Assembly: GCF_033115175.1 (NCBI RefSeq)
Contig: NC_084834.1
Coordinates: 90,442,462 to 90,506,461, forward strand
DNA: 64,000 nt
Origin: Lepus europaeus
Taxonomy: Eukaryota > Chordata > Mammalia > Lagomorpha > Leporidae
Direction of reading: 5' to 3'
The notes under the pieces: model-generated
What the model was told of the DNA's origin: nothing
The model's database searches: none
The model's input: the letters and a program-made list of their open reading frames with translations, nothing else
In this document: piece by piece, positions 25,401-40,400 of the stretch
Numbering within the stretch: position 1 is the first letter of the stretch
Layout of the letters: every line of letters starts with the position of its first letter
Position numbers and translations under genes: made by a program

Positions 25401-28400
25401 TTTCTCTCTGTCTCTCTCTCTCTCACTGTCCACTCTGTCAAAAAATTAAAAAAAAAAAAAAAAAAAAAAAAAGATCAAGGGGCCTGTGCCATGGAGCAGT
25501 AGGTTAATCCTCCACCTGCAGTGCTGGCATCCCATATAGGCACCGGTTCTAGTCTCGGCTGCCCCTCTCCAGTCCAGCTCTCTGCTATGGCCTGGGAAAG
25601 CAGTAGAAGATGGCCCAAGTCCTTGGGCCCCTGCACCGGTGTGGGAGACCCAGAAGAGGCTCCTAGCTCCTGGCTCCTGGCTTTGGATTGGTGCAGTGCC
25701 GGCTGTTGTGGCCATTTGGGGAGTGAACCAACGGAAGGAAGACCTCTTTCTCTGTTTCTCCCTCTCACTGTCTTTAACTCTAACTCTCAAATAAAATAAA
25801 TAAAATCTTTAAAAAAAAAAATGACAGATCAAGGCATCAGAACCAGTGAAGAAATAGAGATTATCCCACAGCTAACAACTATGATCTCATTGAGATATCT
25901 ACAACTTCATACCCAAAAGAAAATCCATATGTGAGGGGTCTACAAAAAAAGATCACAGAAAATGCATTTTAATTATGCATGTATTTCAAACTTTTTTTTT
26001 GCACCAAAATAAGCTTACTTTTTAATTTCATTCTCCTATGAACTTTTTGAAGTACCTTTGTATTTTTACCCTCATGGGGGATTTATAAAATTTGACCATT
26101 TAATAGAAAAACCCATAGTCACAAATTACAAACAGCAGAAATCAGTTGTTAAGGCCTATAACTTTGTTTTTTTGGTAAAGATTTATTTATTTATTTGAAA
26201 GTCAGAGTTATACAGAGAGGAGTAGGGGAGAGAGAGACAGAGAGACAGAGAGAGGTCTTCCATCCAATGGTTCATTCCCCAATTTGCCGCAACGGCCGGA
26301 GCTGAGCTGATCTGAAGAAGCCAGGAGCCAGGAGTTTCTTCCAGGTCTCCCACGCGGGTGCCGGGGCCCAAGGACTTGGGCCATCTTCTACTGCTTTCCC
26401 AGGCCATAGCAGAGAGCTGGATCAGAAGTGGAGTAGCCAGGTCTTGAACTGGTGCCCATATGGGATGTCGGCACTTCAGGCAAGGGTGTTAAACTGCTGT
26501 GCCACAGCACCGGCTCCCCCTCCTTTTTTTTTTTTTTTTTTTTTTTAAGATTGTAGGCCTATAACTTTGGTAACAAATGAAAAGGTAATGAAGATTTTCC
26601 CTAAAAAAAAGATAATAGGGGCTGGCATTGTGACATAGTATGCTAAGCCTCCGACTTCTGCACCGGCATCCCACATGGGCGTGGTTTGTATCCCACTGCT
26701 CCTCTTCTGATCTAGCTCTCTGCTATGGCCTGGGAAAGCAGTGGAGGATGATGCAAGTCCTTGGGTCCTTGCATCCGAGTGGGAGACCCGGAGGAAGCTC
26801 CTAGCTCCTGGCTTTGGAATGGCACAGCTCCGGCCGTTTTGGCTATGTGGGGCGTGAACCAGCAGATGGAAGATCGCTCTTTCCTTCTAACACCAAGAAA
26901 TTTACTAATATTTTTCATTAAAGGAAATAAACCAAAGTTTTCAGCAAATGCTGAAAAAAAGCTGATAAATTTTCATCCACTGCTGAGAGAGTAAAGTCTG
27001 AAGCCTGGCCTAGTGTTGTTTATCTCTTACCTTCGAGCTGGCAGGTTGACCCCTGCTGCTAGGGTAGATGTGCAGGTAAACAGACAGAGGACGCCTGAGG
27101 AATAGGCCTCCTCCAGAAGCCTCCGTTCCTCGCTGGTTAAACCACTGTGGTGGTAGGCCACTCCAAAAGGGATAGTGTGCTTTAAAACAGGACACAGTGT
27201 GCCACTGCTGATGCTCTTCAGGTTCTTAATCACCTCATCTTTTTCTTTCTCCCTGTGCTTCAGATATTCCCTAGGAAGAAGATCCATTGGAGATGTGAAT
27301 CCTGGATCTGCCAAAGTCCTGATTTTTCATCTTATTAGATCATGGAAACATTCTTCTTGGAAAAAAAAAAAAGTACTACTTTAATTGATAAGGGTATACA
27401 AAATGTACTTAGAATTTTGATTCTAACTTCATTAACTATTAGGCAGTCTCTCATTCTTTTTGCAATTTACACAGAGCCCTGAGAAAACCTCATCAATGCT
27501 TAGAAAAAAATATAACTGTTCATATAAATATAATCCTCTGCATATTATTTCAGAAGGTTTGTAGACTTTGTGAAGTTCATTCCTATTCTTCCTAAGAATT
27601 CATGCACCCTAGGTTTAGATCCTTGCTCTAGAGTCATTTGATTGTTTATTCTCTACCACATAAAGTCTTACAGAAAATGGTTTGCTTTATTTTAAAGCAC
27701 ACATTTTCCTGTCTGAAAATGGTAACACATGTTATTATATCATCTTACATGCTAAAATGCTGCCTTACACTAGCACTTTGGAAACCACAATAACACCCCA
27801 CAATGTCTCCATCACTTAGCCGCTTCATGTCCCACTACTTTCAATTATCCTAAGAAAATGAGTTAGTTACTGAGAATGCTTCAATGATAATTTCATTAGG
27901 TTTGTTTTTTTTTTTTTTTTTTTTTTTTTTTTGACAGGCAGAGTGGACAGTGAGAGAGAGAGACAGAGAGAGAAAGGTCTTCCTTTTGCCGTTGGTTCAC
28001 CCTCCAATGGCCACTGCGGCCGGCACATTGTGCTGATCCAAAGCCAGGAGCCAGGTGCTTCTCCTGGTCTCCCATGGGGTGCAGGGCCCAAGGACTTGGG
28101 CCATCCTCCACTGCACTCCCTGGCCATAGCAGAGAGCTGGCCTGGAAGAGGGGCAACCGGGACAGGATCGGTGCCCCGACCGGGACTAGAACCCGGTGTG
28201 CCGGCGCCGCAAGGCAGAGGATTAGCCTAGTGAGTCGCGGCGCTGGTCTCATTAGGTTTTTATAATAGAAAATGTCACTATAAAGGCAGACCACCAATTA
28301 CCAGATAAGTAATTCCTTCATTTTATCTCAAATCTCTGTATCTTTGTGCCATTCAACAAATTCAATTGTATTTACTTTGTTAAAATTGTATTTATTAGCC

Positions 28401-31400
28401 GGCGCCGTGGCTTAACAGGCTAATCCTCTGCCTTGCGGCGCCGGCACACCGGGTTCTAGTCCCGGTCGGGGCGCCGGATTCTATCCCAGTTGCCCCTCTT
28501 CCAGGCCAGCTCTCTGCTATGGCCCGGGAAGGCAGTGGAGGATGGCCCAAGTGCTTGGGCCCTGCACCCGCATTGGGAGATCAGGAGAAGCACCTGGCTC
28601 CTGGCTTCGGATCAGCGTGATGCGCCGGCCACAGCGGCCATTGGAGGGTGAACCAATGGCAAAAAGGAAGACCTTTCTCTCTGTCTCTCTCTCTCTCACT
28701 GTCCACTCTGCCTGTCAAAAAAAAAAAAAATGTATTTATTATTTTTACTTGAGAGAGAGAAAGAGAGAGGAGCAATCTTCCATCTGCTGTTCACTCCCCA
28801 AATGCTTGCAACAGTCAGGCTGGCGCTGGGCTGGGGCAGGCCAAAGCCAGAAGCAAGGGACTGAATCTAGGTTTCCCACGTGGGCAGTGAGAACTTGAGC
28901 CATCACCTGCTTTCTCCCTGGATGCATATTAGCAGGAAGCTAGAATTGGAAGAGGAGTTTGGATTTCAACCAGGCACACCAATACACTAGGCAGGCATTC
29001 CAAGTGGTATAATGTGCCAAATGCCTACCCCTATTTTATTTTTTCAAATTTCATTTATTTATTTGACCGGCAGAGAGATAGATATAAAGACAGAGACAAA
29101 GTCAGACAGAAAGAGCTTCCACCTGGCATACCCCAAATGCCTACAAAGGCTGGGACTGGGTAGAGCTGAAGTCCAGAACCAAAAATTCAATCAAGGTGTC
29201 CCACAGGGAGGGACCCAGCTACTTGGCCATCACCACTGCCTCTTAGACACTGCATTTGCAAAAAACTAACATCAGGAGCAGGGGCCAGGTTTCCTCCAAC
29301 ACAGGCACCCATGCTGATATGGGATGCAGGCATCTTAACTGCTAGGCCAAATGCAGGACTGGGACGGGAGGTGGAGGATGACTAAATTAGAATCCCAGTT
29401 AACAGTCTGTGAAGAGTGATACAGTACTAGTTAAGGGGCCAAAAAGATGCCTGGAAACATGCTAAAATCTTACATGGGACAAACAGATGCAGAAAACAAG
29501 AAACCATACTTAAAGTCACTTTATACTTATCTCTGAGTATGACAAAGCCAATACTAAACACATAACATTCCAAATCAATACATTTCTTAATTACTTAGGA
29601 GATTAAACTTAAGTGTAAAGGTTACTAAGAAAACAAAAGTAGGGAGCAGTTTTGTGGTGCAGCAGGTGAAGCCACTGCTTGCAATGCTGGCATCCTACAT
29701 GGGTAGGCCAGTTCGAGTCCCAGCTACTTCACTTCTGATCCAGCTTCCTGCTAACATACCCGAGAAGGCAGTGGAAGACAGCCTAAGTACTTGGGCCCCT
29801 GCCACCAACGTGGGAAACCCAGATGGAGTTCTAGATTCCTGGCTTTGACCTGGCCCAGACACAGCAATTGTGTCCATTTGGGGAGTGAACCCATGGATGG
29901 CAGGTCTCTTTCTATCTGTCTCCCTGTGTGTCACTGTGCCTTGCAAAACAACCAGTATTTAATTAAAAAGTGATTATAGTGATTAGTCCTTGGACTATCT
30001 GAGCCAGTGGTTCTTGACCTTGGCTGTAACTTGGACTTGCCTTGGGAGGATTACAAAATGAGGTTTGAGTTTTACTCCCAGAAATTCTGATTTGATTAAG
30101 ATGTAGGCTGGACACTGAGATTTCTAAAAGCCTCTGAGTTGATTCTGTGCAGTTAAGGTTTCAAATCACTGATTTAAGCCATTACATTAGCATTCTTACA
30201 TGCGACTTTAGAATTTTCTTCTGAAGAGGCTGGCATAGTGGTGTAGCGGGTAAAGCCGCCGCCTGCAGCACTAGCATCCCATATGGGATCCAGTTTAAGT
30301 CCTGGATGCTCCACTTCCGATCCAGCTCTCTGCTATTGCCTGGGAAAGCAGTGGAAGACAGCCCAAGTGCCTGAGCCCCTGCATTCACATGGGAGACCCA
30401 GAAGAAGTACCTGGCTCCTAGTTTCAGATTAGCCCAGGTCTGGCTGCTGTGGCCATTTGGGGAGTGAACCAGAGAATGGAAGACTTCTCTCTCTCTCTCT
30501 CTGCCTCTCTGTAATTCTGCCTTTCAAATAAATAAATTTTTTAAAAAAAGAATTTACTTCTGGTCTTTGTCATATATGAATTTTCTTTTAGAATATCTAT
30601 TTATTTACTTGAAAGTAAGAGTTACACAGAGAGAGGAGAGGCAGAGAGAGGGAGAGAGGTCTTCCATCCGGTGGTTCACTCCCCAGTTGGCTGCAACAGC
30701 CAGAGCTGCACCAATCCAAAGCCAGGAGCCAGGAGCTAGGAGCCTCTTCTGGGTCTCCCACACCGGTGCAGGGGCCCAAGGACTTGGGTCATCTTCCACT
30801 GCTTTCCCAGGCCACAGCCGAGAGCTGGATAAGAACTGGAGCAGCCATGACTCGAACCGGTGCCCATATGGGATGCTGGCACTGTAGGCGGTGGCCTTAC
30901 CCACTACACATATGAATTTAAAAATACTTTAAACTGATATAAAAAATTTTACATGTTTATAGCGTATTGTGATATTTCCATACATGCATATATTGTACAA
31001 TGTTCAAGTCACAGTAAACACATATTTACCATTTTTTAAGGTGAAAACACTCAAAATTCTTTCCTCTAGTTTATACACACACACATACACACACAGGAAG
31101 AGTGGTAGAGGTGGGCAACATGTAAAAAGAGAGAAAGAAAACATCTCTTATCTACAGACAGCCTACAAAGCCCCAGAACCCCAGAACCAACTAGAACTTA
31201 GTGCCCTTTGGTTAACCTTTCCCTGTCTCCCCCTCCCCTCTTCTCACCCCAGATTCTGGTCACCATCATTCTACTTTCAACTTCTATGAGATAATTTTTA
31301 AAATATTACATATGAATGAAATCATGCAGTAGTTTGTGTCTTTCAGTGCCCAGCTATTTCACCACGTGTGAATTTCATGGTTAAACATTCTTTTTTCAAG

Positions 31401-34400
31401 GTCAAGTCCTTTAGAATTCAATACAACCACTTAATATCAGATCTGTAATAAGTAATCAGTACTGTTTCAGTGAAAAGAATGCAAAACCTGAGGTTCAAGA
31501 TAAAAATTAAACAGGACAAAATTTTTAAAAGATTAACATACTTGCTTAAGAATTTGCATATCATTTCTGCTACGTTTTCACAATTCTTCTTAGTGGGACA
31601 AAAAACCAAGCAGGAATAATTGGGAATAACTTCTGTCACTAATGCTACCAAATGATCAGGATCCATCTTTTTCAGAGTGTCAGAGTACTGCAAACAGTAA
31701 GATATAAGAACAAGGCAGTTAGTAACCATGAAAGCCTGCCAACTTTTTGCCAGTGTGATTAGAAGCAAATCATCCATAATTCTGAACTATCATTTAATAA
31801 ATCTGATCATTAAAAAAGACAAAACTTACATTAAACATCAAAATGTTAACTCTCACTTTTTTGCTAGGTTATTAAGGTTTTGTTAGGTATATTTAGTTTA
31901 AAAAACAAATGAAAGAAAATTAAAGAAGTGAAAATAGTGTTATTAATAACATCACTACATGCCCATCTCCAGCAAAGCAGAACAAAAAAGCACGCCGAGA
32001 AAAACACAGATTGGACCTTATAACGGTCAAAGGATTGCATAAATAAGATATACTTTCTACTATTACTGATAATTTTCAAAAACATAGGTTTAACCATAGT
32101 AAAGGACATTTTTCAGAAGTAAAAAAAATATTTAGCACTGAATTATGAAAATTTTTCCAACTCAAAGCAAGCATAGGAAATCAACACTTAAAAAATAATG
32201 TAAGGGGCTGGTGCTGTGGCACAGCAGGTTAAAGCCCTGGCATTCCATATGGACGCCGGTTCTAGTCCCGGCTGCTCCTCTTCCGATCCAGCTCTCTGCT
32301 ATGGCCTGGGAAAGCAGTGGAGGATGGCCCAAGTCCTTGGGCCTCTGCACCCACGTGGGAGACTCGGAAGAAGCTCCTGGCTCCTGGCTTCAGATCGGTG
32401 TGGCTCCAGCCATTGTGGCCAGCTGGGGAATGAACCATTGGATGGAAGACCTCTCTCTCTCTGTCTCTACCTCTCTCTGTAACTCTTTCAAACAAATAAA
32501 ATAAATCTTTAAAAAAATTTTTTTTAAATCTTGCTTCCTTTAACTTTATTGAAAACAGATATAGGTTTAAGGTAACGTATCTTTATAGAATTCTAGAATT
32601 ACCACAAAATCTATTTTTCTTTCTTTTAAAAAATTACATACTATTATAGGCAGAGAGAGACAGATACAGAGATTTTCTATTTTGCTTGTTCACTCCCCAG
32701 AAACCCACAACAGCTGGGACTGAGCCAAGTTGAAGCCAGGAACTGAGAACTCCATCCAGGTCTCCAAGTGGTTGGCAGGGACCCAATTATTTTTTTTTTT
32801 AACTTTTATTTAATGAATATAAATTTCCAGTGTACAGCTTATGGATTACAATGGCTTCCCCCTCCCATAACTTCCCTCCCACCCGCAACCCTCCCCTCTC
32901 CCGCTCCTTCTCCCCTTCCATTTGTATCAAGATTCATTTTCAATTCTCTTTATATACAGAAGATCAATTTAGTATAAAGATCTCAACAGTTTGCACCGAC
33001 ATAGAAACACAAAGTGAAACATACTGTTTGAGTACTAGTTATAGCATTAAATCACAATGTACAGCACATTAAGGACAGAGATCCCACATGAGGAGCAAGT
33101 GCACAGTGGCTCCTGTTGTTGACCCAACAAATTGACACTCTAGTTTATGGCGCCAGTAACCATCCTAGGCTGTCGTCATGAGTTGCCAAGGCTATGGAAG
33201 CCTTCCAAGTTTGCCGACTCTGATCGTATTTAGACAAGGTCATAAAAGACAGAGTGAGGATAGTAACCAATGATCCTAAGAGTGGCATTTACCAGGTTTG
33301 AACCATTATACAGCATTAAGTGGGGAAGAGGACCATCAGTACGCACAGGTTGGGAGTAGAGCCATTGGTGGTAGAGTAGAGGTTATGATTACAAAGGAAT
33401 GAGACCCAAGTGCACTAGACAGGGCCTAGAACAAAGGACAGAGTCATTATTAGAGGAGCTAAGAAAGGTGCTGTCTAAGCTACAATTAAGTTTTCTGATT
33501 GAGAGGCAAATAGAACCTGATAGAAAAGGGACCCAATTATTTGAGCCATCACCTGCTGCCTCCCAGGGTATGCATTAACAGGAAGCTAGAATCAGGAGTG
33601 AAGCTTTTTCTTTGAAACCAGGCACTCCAATTTGGAACGCGAATACCCAAGCAGCATCTTAACCATGAAACCGAATGCCTGCTCTCCTCTCGTTAAAAAC
33701 AAAACAAAACAAAACAAACAAACAAAAAAACTTATATGAGAAGCAGAGAGAGACACACAGAGAGGGGGACACAGAAAGAGCTCCTAGCAACTGGTTCACT
33801 CCCCAAATAGCTGGGACTGGACTGGGCTAAAGCTGGGAACTAGAAACTCCATCTACCCATGTGGGTGGCAGGGACCCAACTACTGAAGTCATTGTTACTG
33901 CTTCCCAGGGTCTACATTAGCATTAGCAGGAAGCTGGAGTCACAGCTGGGTATCAAACTGAGGCACCTCTGGTATGGGATATAGGTACCTTTTTTTTTTT
34001 CTTTAGGATTTAGTTATTTATTTGAAAGACAGAGTTACAGAAAGAGAGAGATCCTTCATCTGCTAGTTCACTTCCCAAATGCCCACAGTGGCCAGGGCTG
34101 GGTCAAACTGAAGCCAGGATCCAGGAGCTTCATCTAGATCTCCCATGTGGATGCAGGGGTCCAAACACTTGGGCCATTCTGTGCTACTTTCCCAGGAGCA
34201 TTAACAGGGAGCTGGATTGGAAATGGAACAGCCAGAACTCCAACTGGCACCCATGTGGGATGCCAGTGTTGTGGGTTAACTTAACTTGCCCCAGGATGTG
34301 GGCATCTTAACCACTAGGTCAAAAGCCATGTCTCCCCTTTCTTTCATTTAGAATGTAAAACATTAACATTTCACATAGACATTAACAGTTTATACACCAT

Positions 34401-37400
34401 GAACTACATGGCCCACAAATGTTACTGCTGAATGAACAAACATTGGAGTCTTTCCAAATGTTCTCAGTTCACAGAGCATCAAGGCCAAAAGAAATACCTA
34501 ACAGTTTTTAAAATTAGGTAGTTAGGTCCAAAAAAGTAAACAAATATGAACTTCCTCCCAGCTTATTAGTCATCTGAATAATAACACACATCAATTGAGT
34601 GAAAAAAATATTTTTATCTCATCCTTAAATAACACAGCAGCTCACTAATGGCATATGTGCACAAGCGGGTCCTGTCTTTCAACCTTTGGGATACGATTGG
34701 ACCCAATCACCCTTTTCCATCCCAGAATGATTTTTCACATGGTATTTGATTATAGTGACTGCAAAAACTTCAATTTCACAATGATATGATGTCACAGAAA
34801 GGAATGTGAAATTGCAAACTCACTACCTTGAACTAAGTTGTTTTTATGATGTCCAACAGATGTCAAGCATTAGCTGTTTCTCTTAAATATTTGAACTATT
34901 CCGTGGTACACATGTGAATCTTCCATGGCCCTCCAGGACACCTTGGCACAAAGTCTGGGAACTTGGGATTTAAGATGAACAACATTACCTTATAATTCAG
35001 GACACGTGAAAAAGTCATGCCATTCTCAGCCTTGCTGTCAACCTCATATATTCTATCATTTAGTTTTAGATATTCTTTCAGTTCAACCTTGAATTAAAGG
35101 ACATTTGCAATTAATATCACATAGGAATTGCTCTTTCTATAGTTTCAAAGACAATAAAATATACTGTAAAAAGTGACAGAAAAACAAAGATTTTACCTTA
35201 TCTGACATGTAAAACATGCTTCAAGTTAAAGGCTATTGATTTACTATTTTTCTTTTTTTTTTTCTCCTTTTTCCCTCCAAATCAAAATAGAGATTAATTT
35301 CCTGAAATTTACTCATACAATTTTTATTTAATTAATTTGAAAGGCAGAGAGAGAAACAGAGATCTTCTATCCACTCATTTACTTCCCAAATGCCAGCAAT
35401 AGCTGGAACTGGTCCAGGCCAAAGTCAGGAGCCTGGAGGTAAATCTGGGTCTCCCAAGTGGGTGGCAGAGACCCAAGTATTCGAGTCATCACTGTTGCCT
35501 CCCCAGGGTGCACATTAACAGGAAACTAGAGTTAGACACAGAGCCAGAACTCAAACTCAGGCACTCAAATTGGGCATATGGGTATCCCAAAAAGCATCTT
35601 AATTGATTTGCCAAATGCCCACTCTCAATACTTTTGAATTGAGAAGTCAAATATGCTAAAGGGAACCAAATATGTCTGAAAGAAAACTTGGTTACTCTCA
35701 AAAATTATTCTCCACAGGTAGTTTGTGTATATTATAAGCTACTTTCAAATAACTATATATTACTATGGTTTACTTTCTTCAAGCATTTTGTTACTGAACA
35801 GTTTATATTTAAATTCAATGCAGGTGTTTGGTCTGGTGGTTAAGATGCCAGTTATGACACCTGCATCCCATATCAGAGCACCAGGTGTGATGCCCAGCTC
35901 CAGCTCCTGATTCCAGCTTCCTGGAGATACTGAGAGCCAGTTATGATGGCTCAAGTGATGGGGATTCTACCACCCACATGGGAGACTCTAATTCAGTTCC
36001 TAGTTTCCATTTTTGGCTACTGGACATTGCAGATGGGAGTGTGAATTTGCTCTCTCTCTGATTCTCAAATATTTTTAAAAGTAAATTTCAATCCACATGA
36101 AGTCTAACTTCCTTAAAAATTATTACAACTATGAAAGCATATGAACTTGAAAATATTTTCTCCGCCTGCGGCGCCGGCACATCGGGTTCTAGCCCCGGTT
36201 GGGGCACCGGATTCTGTCCCAGTTGCCCCTCTTCCAGGCCAGCTCTCTGCTATGGCCCAGGAGTGCAGTGGAGGATGGCCCAAGTGCTTGGGCCCTGCAC
36301 CCTATGGGAGACCAGGAGAAGCACCTGGTTCCTGCCATCGGATCAGAGCGGTGCGCCGGCCACGGTGGCCATTGGAGGGTGAACCAACGGCAAAGGAAGA
36401 CCTTTCTCTCTGTCTCTCTCTCTCACTGTCCATTCTGCCTGTCAAAAAAAATAAAATTAACTTTTAAAATAAATTTTTAACATGCCAATAACTCAAAACA
36501 TGTCTAAATTTTAGCCAAATGAAAAAATTTACTTTGGAGAATAAGAAATGCAAAAGTAGAATGGGTATGGAAAAATCCACTCAATCAATGTTCACTGACG
36601 ACTCAGAGCACTGTTCCAAGTGCTCTGACACATAAGTGATTCCAAGCAAGATCCCACAGTGTTGACATTCTCTATACACAAACTGTGATGTATGCCTCTT
36701 CATTACTCTATAGAATTTTTCAAAATACGTTTATTAATGTTTTTATAAATTGTTTATTTGAAAGGCAAAGTGAGAGAGGGACACACACACACACACACAC
36801 GAATCTTCCATCCACATGTTCACTCACCAAATACCCACCACAGTTGGGACTGGGTCAGGCCAAAACTAAGAGCCAGGAAATCCATCCGAGTCTCCAAAGA
36901 GGATGGCAGGAACTCAAGTACCTGAGCTGTCACATGCTGCCTCCCAGGTGCTTTAGTAGGAAGTTAGATCAGAAGCCCAAGTAGCCAGAATTCAATCCCA
37001 GGCACTCCAGTATGGGGTGTGGGCATCCCAAGCAGCAGCTTAGCTCACTGTATCACAACACCCACACCTACTACTTTTACTTCTAATTAATGAATATACA
37101 ACATGAACACACAACAAAATAATACAGTGCAAACCTTAGGTACATACTGGTCTAAATTGACTGGTATAATATTCTGCTTGAAGAAACTCTTGTAGGTCTT
37201 CAACATTATTTAGTGTTGCACTCATACCAATAATTTGAGTTGTCTCTGGAAAAAAAAAAGGCAATCCCAAAGTATTAAGGAAAATGTGTTAGGAAATCAT
37301 AAAATAATTTTAGCAAACTTTTGTTGTCTGAATCCTTCCCAAGCGATTTTGGAAAGTGGATAAGGGGAAAGAAGTAAATATGAAAAATACAAATATATTG

Positions 37401-40400
37401 CCAAAGTATTAGCCTGGCAATCAAAGAATGAGATCTTTCAGGTATCCTGAAAGTACCTAGTTACCTAGTTAGAATTTTACACAATCTCAAAATGGTAATA
37501 AGTAGGATATTTTACTTCTAAAAAGAAATGAATATAAATAGGCTATGCTATCTACTTGGATCATCTTTATGAGGAGTTAGTGTTCCATTGGCATTGTGTA
37601 GGTGTAGAATACAGGGTGTGGGACACTGGGCTAAATGAGGAAGAGTCCTTTACTGAATCTTGCTATCAGGCTTTAAACTTCCTGGGCAATACAAATGTCT
37701 ACTTGTTGTAGACTTAGCTATTGAGTCAAACACCACAGAACCTTTCTTAGGATAACGTTTCTTTTCTTTTTTTCTTTTTTTTTTTTTTTTTTGACAGGCA
37801 GAGTGGATAGTGAGAGACAGAGACAGAGAGAAAGGTCTTCCTTTGCCGTTGGTTCACCCTCCAATGGCTGCCACAGCCGGCGCATCGTGCTGATCCGAAG
37901 CCAGGAGCCAGGTGCTTCTCCTGGTCTCCCATGAGGGTGCAGGGCCCAAGCACTTGGGCCATCCTCCACTGTCTTCCCGGGCCATAGCAGAGAGCTGGCC
38001 TGGAAGAGGGGCAACCGGGATAGAATCTAGCGCCCCAACCGGGACTAGAACCCGGTGTGCCGGCGCCGCAAGGTGGAGGATTAGCCTGTTAAGCCAAGGC
38101 GCCGGCCAGGATAACGTTTCTTCATTGCTGCTGCCTTGTCCTGAAATGCTCATTCAGAATGTTATCTGAAAGGATTCAAATATGGATCAAGTGTTATGCA
38201 AATTAGGATGTCTGGGTTCTATACTGAAGTATCTGGGCTCAACTTTTGGCTCAGGTTCCTGATTCCAGCTTCCTGCTGATTCAGAACCTGAGTGGCAGCA
38301 GTATGAGTGTTCTTGCCACCCATGTGAGAGATCTGGATTGAGCTTCTGTCTCCTGGCTTCAGTTCCCTGGCCACTATGGGAATTTCAGGAGTAAATCAGC
38401 AGCTGGGAGCTCTCTCAAATATATGACACAAATAATAATAATGAAAAAAGGAAGGCGACAATGAACTCTGGGATTTATGCAGAAAACAAAGGGAAGTTGT
38501 CAAAGGATGGTAAATAGTAAAATAAACAAACTGGATTTGCATTTGGGAAAGATCATACTACCTGCCCTAGAGAAGATGGGTTTGGTGGAATAGAGGGTAA
38601 TGGTCAAGACCAAAGGCAGATGGAAGAGCTTGGTGATCTCTGTGGGCATCTAGGTAAGAAAGGATGAAGTACCCAAGTAAAGACTTAGTAGTAAAGAAAG
38701 ACAGGAGGAAGAGAATTTTAAACATATTTATGAAATAAACTAGACAGAATGTGGTTGCTGATGGACAGTACAAGCAAAATTCGATTCTGGTGTGGCTGGC
38801 TGGCTTGAGAGCAGTGGCTGGGAATTCAGACTGAAGAACAGGTTTAAAGAAAATTAGTTAGGTGTAGATCAACCTCTAGTTGGGCTTGGCTGTATACAGG
38901 ACATTCAAGTGTCAGTGTCCAGGTGGCAGACAGTATCACTCAGAAGAGAGCTTAGAGCTACAAATCAAGGTTGAGAAGTACAAATTGGCAGCCATCAGCA
39001 CACATGATTACTTGTCATAAGTATGGGTGAGAATTAGCTGGAACTGTAAGAAACAAGGGAAGAGCTTACAGTGAATCTCTGCTAACACAAATGTGCTAAC
39101 ACAAACTCAGAAGGGTTGCAGCAGAATAACAAGCAGCAGCAACTAAAAGAGATTCATTTTATTTAAATACCTGTTAAATGTAGTGTTATGGACCAGGGGA
39201 TGGAAGATCTCTCTCTCTGGGTCTCTTTCTCTCTCTCTAATTCTGCCTTTCAAATAAATAAAACTAAGTCTTCAAAAAAAAAAAGAAAATTAACACCTGC
39301 CAACTTTGCAGCAATTCAGTGGGGAAGGTTCTATTTCTGTCACTCATATATGATGAATGATGAATAAGGAAATAGAGGCACAGTTTACAACTTGCCTAAG
39401 ATCATGTGTCCGATAAAGAGGAGCCCCGAGATTTGAATCTAGCTCCATAACTTTTCCTCAGTCATTATGATACACTGTCAATGCTAAGCTATGATCCCTC
39501 ATACATAGTATGGAAGCCAAGAGAATGATGTTCCAGCACCCAAAGGACAAAACAATGACAAGCCATCAAACATCAAAAAAAAAAAAAAAAAAAGGACAAA
39601 GACAGTCAGGATGGACAAGTAGCCATCATTCTACTTTCTTCCTCTGCTTTTAGCTCCATTAGGGCTAAGCATTGTGGTACAGCTGGTTAAGTTACGACCT
39701 GCAACATTGGCATCCCAAATGTGAGTATCGGTTTGAATTCTGATTCAGCTCCTTACTAGTGCTCCAGGCAGCAAATTCATGTCCTAAGCATCTGGGTCCC
39801 CACCGCCCACTGGGAAACTTTCCAGGATGGAGTTCCTTGCTCCTGACTTCAGACTGGCCCAGCCCAGGTGTTGCAGGCATTTAGGGGAGTAAACCCAATG
39901 GGTAGAAGCTCTCTGTTTGCCACTGAAATAAATAACAAATCTTTAAAATTTTTTTTTCATTAAATTTATCATCATCTCTCTTTATGTGTCTGATTATTTG
40001 TTCACTTTAACTAAAATATAGGCTTAATAAATAAAGACAGGGACTTTCACTCACTGTTGTATATCTAGCACTTAAAAGAGTGCCAGGCACACAGTAGGCT
40101 CAATAAATATTTTCTGAATGAATGACTATAGAATGTTATAATCTGCCTAAATACCATGGTACAGTCAAAATTTTAAAAATAATTCTTAAGATTGATCTTT
40201 ATAGTTAATTTTTTAAAAAGATTTTTTATTTGAAAGACAGTTACAGAGAGTTAGAGCCAGAGAGAGTTCTTCCATTACTGGTTCACTCCCCAGAGCTGAA
40301 CTGATCTGCAGCCAGGAGCCAAAAGCCTCTTCTAGGTCTCCCACAGGGGCCCAAGGACTTAGGCCATCTTCTACTGCTTTCCCAGGCTATAGCAGAGAGC

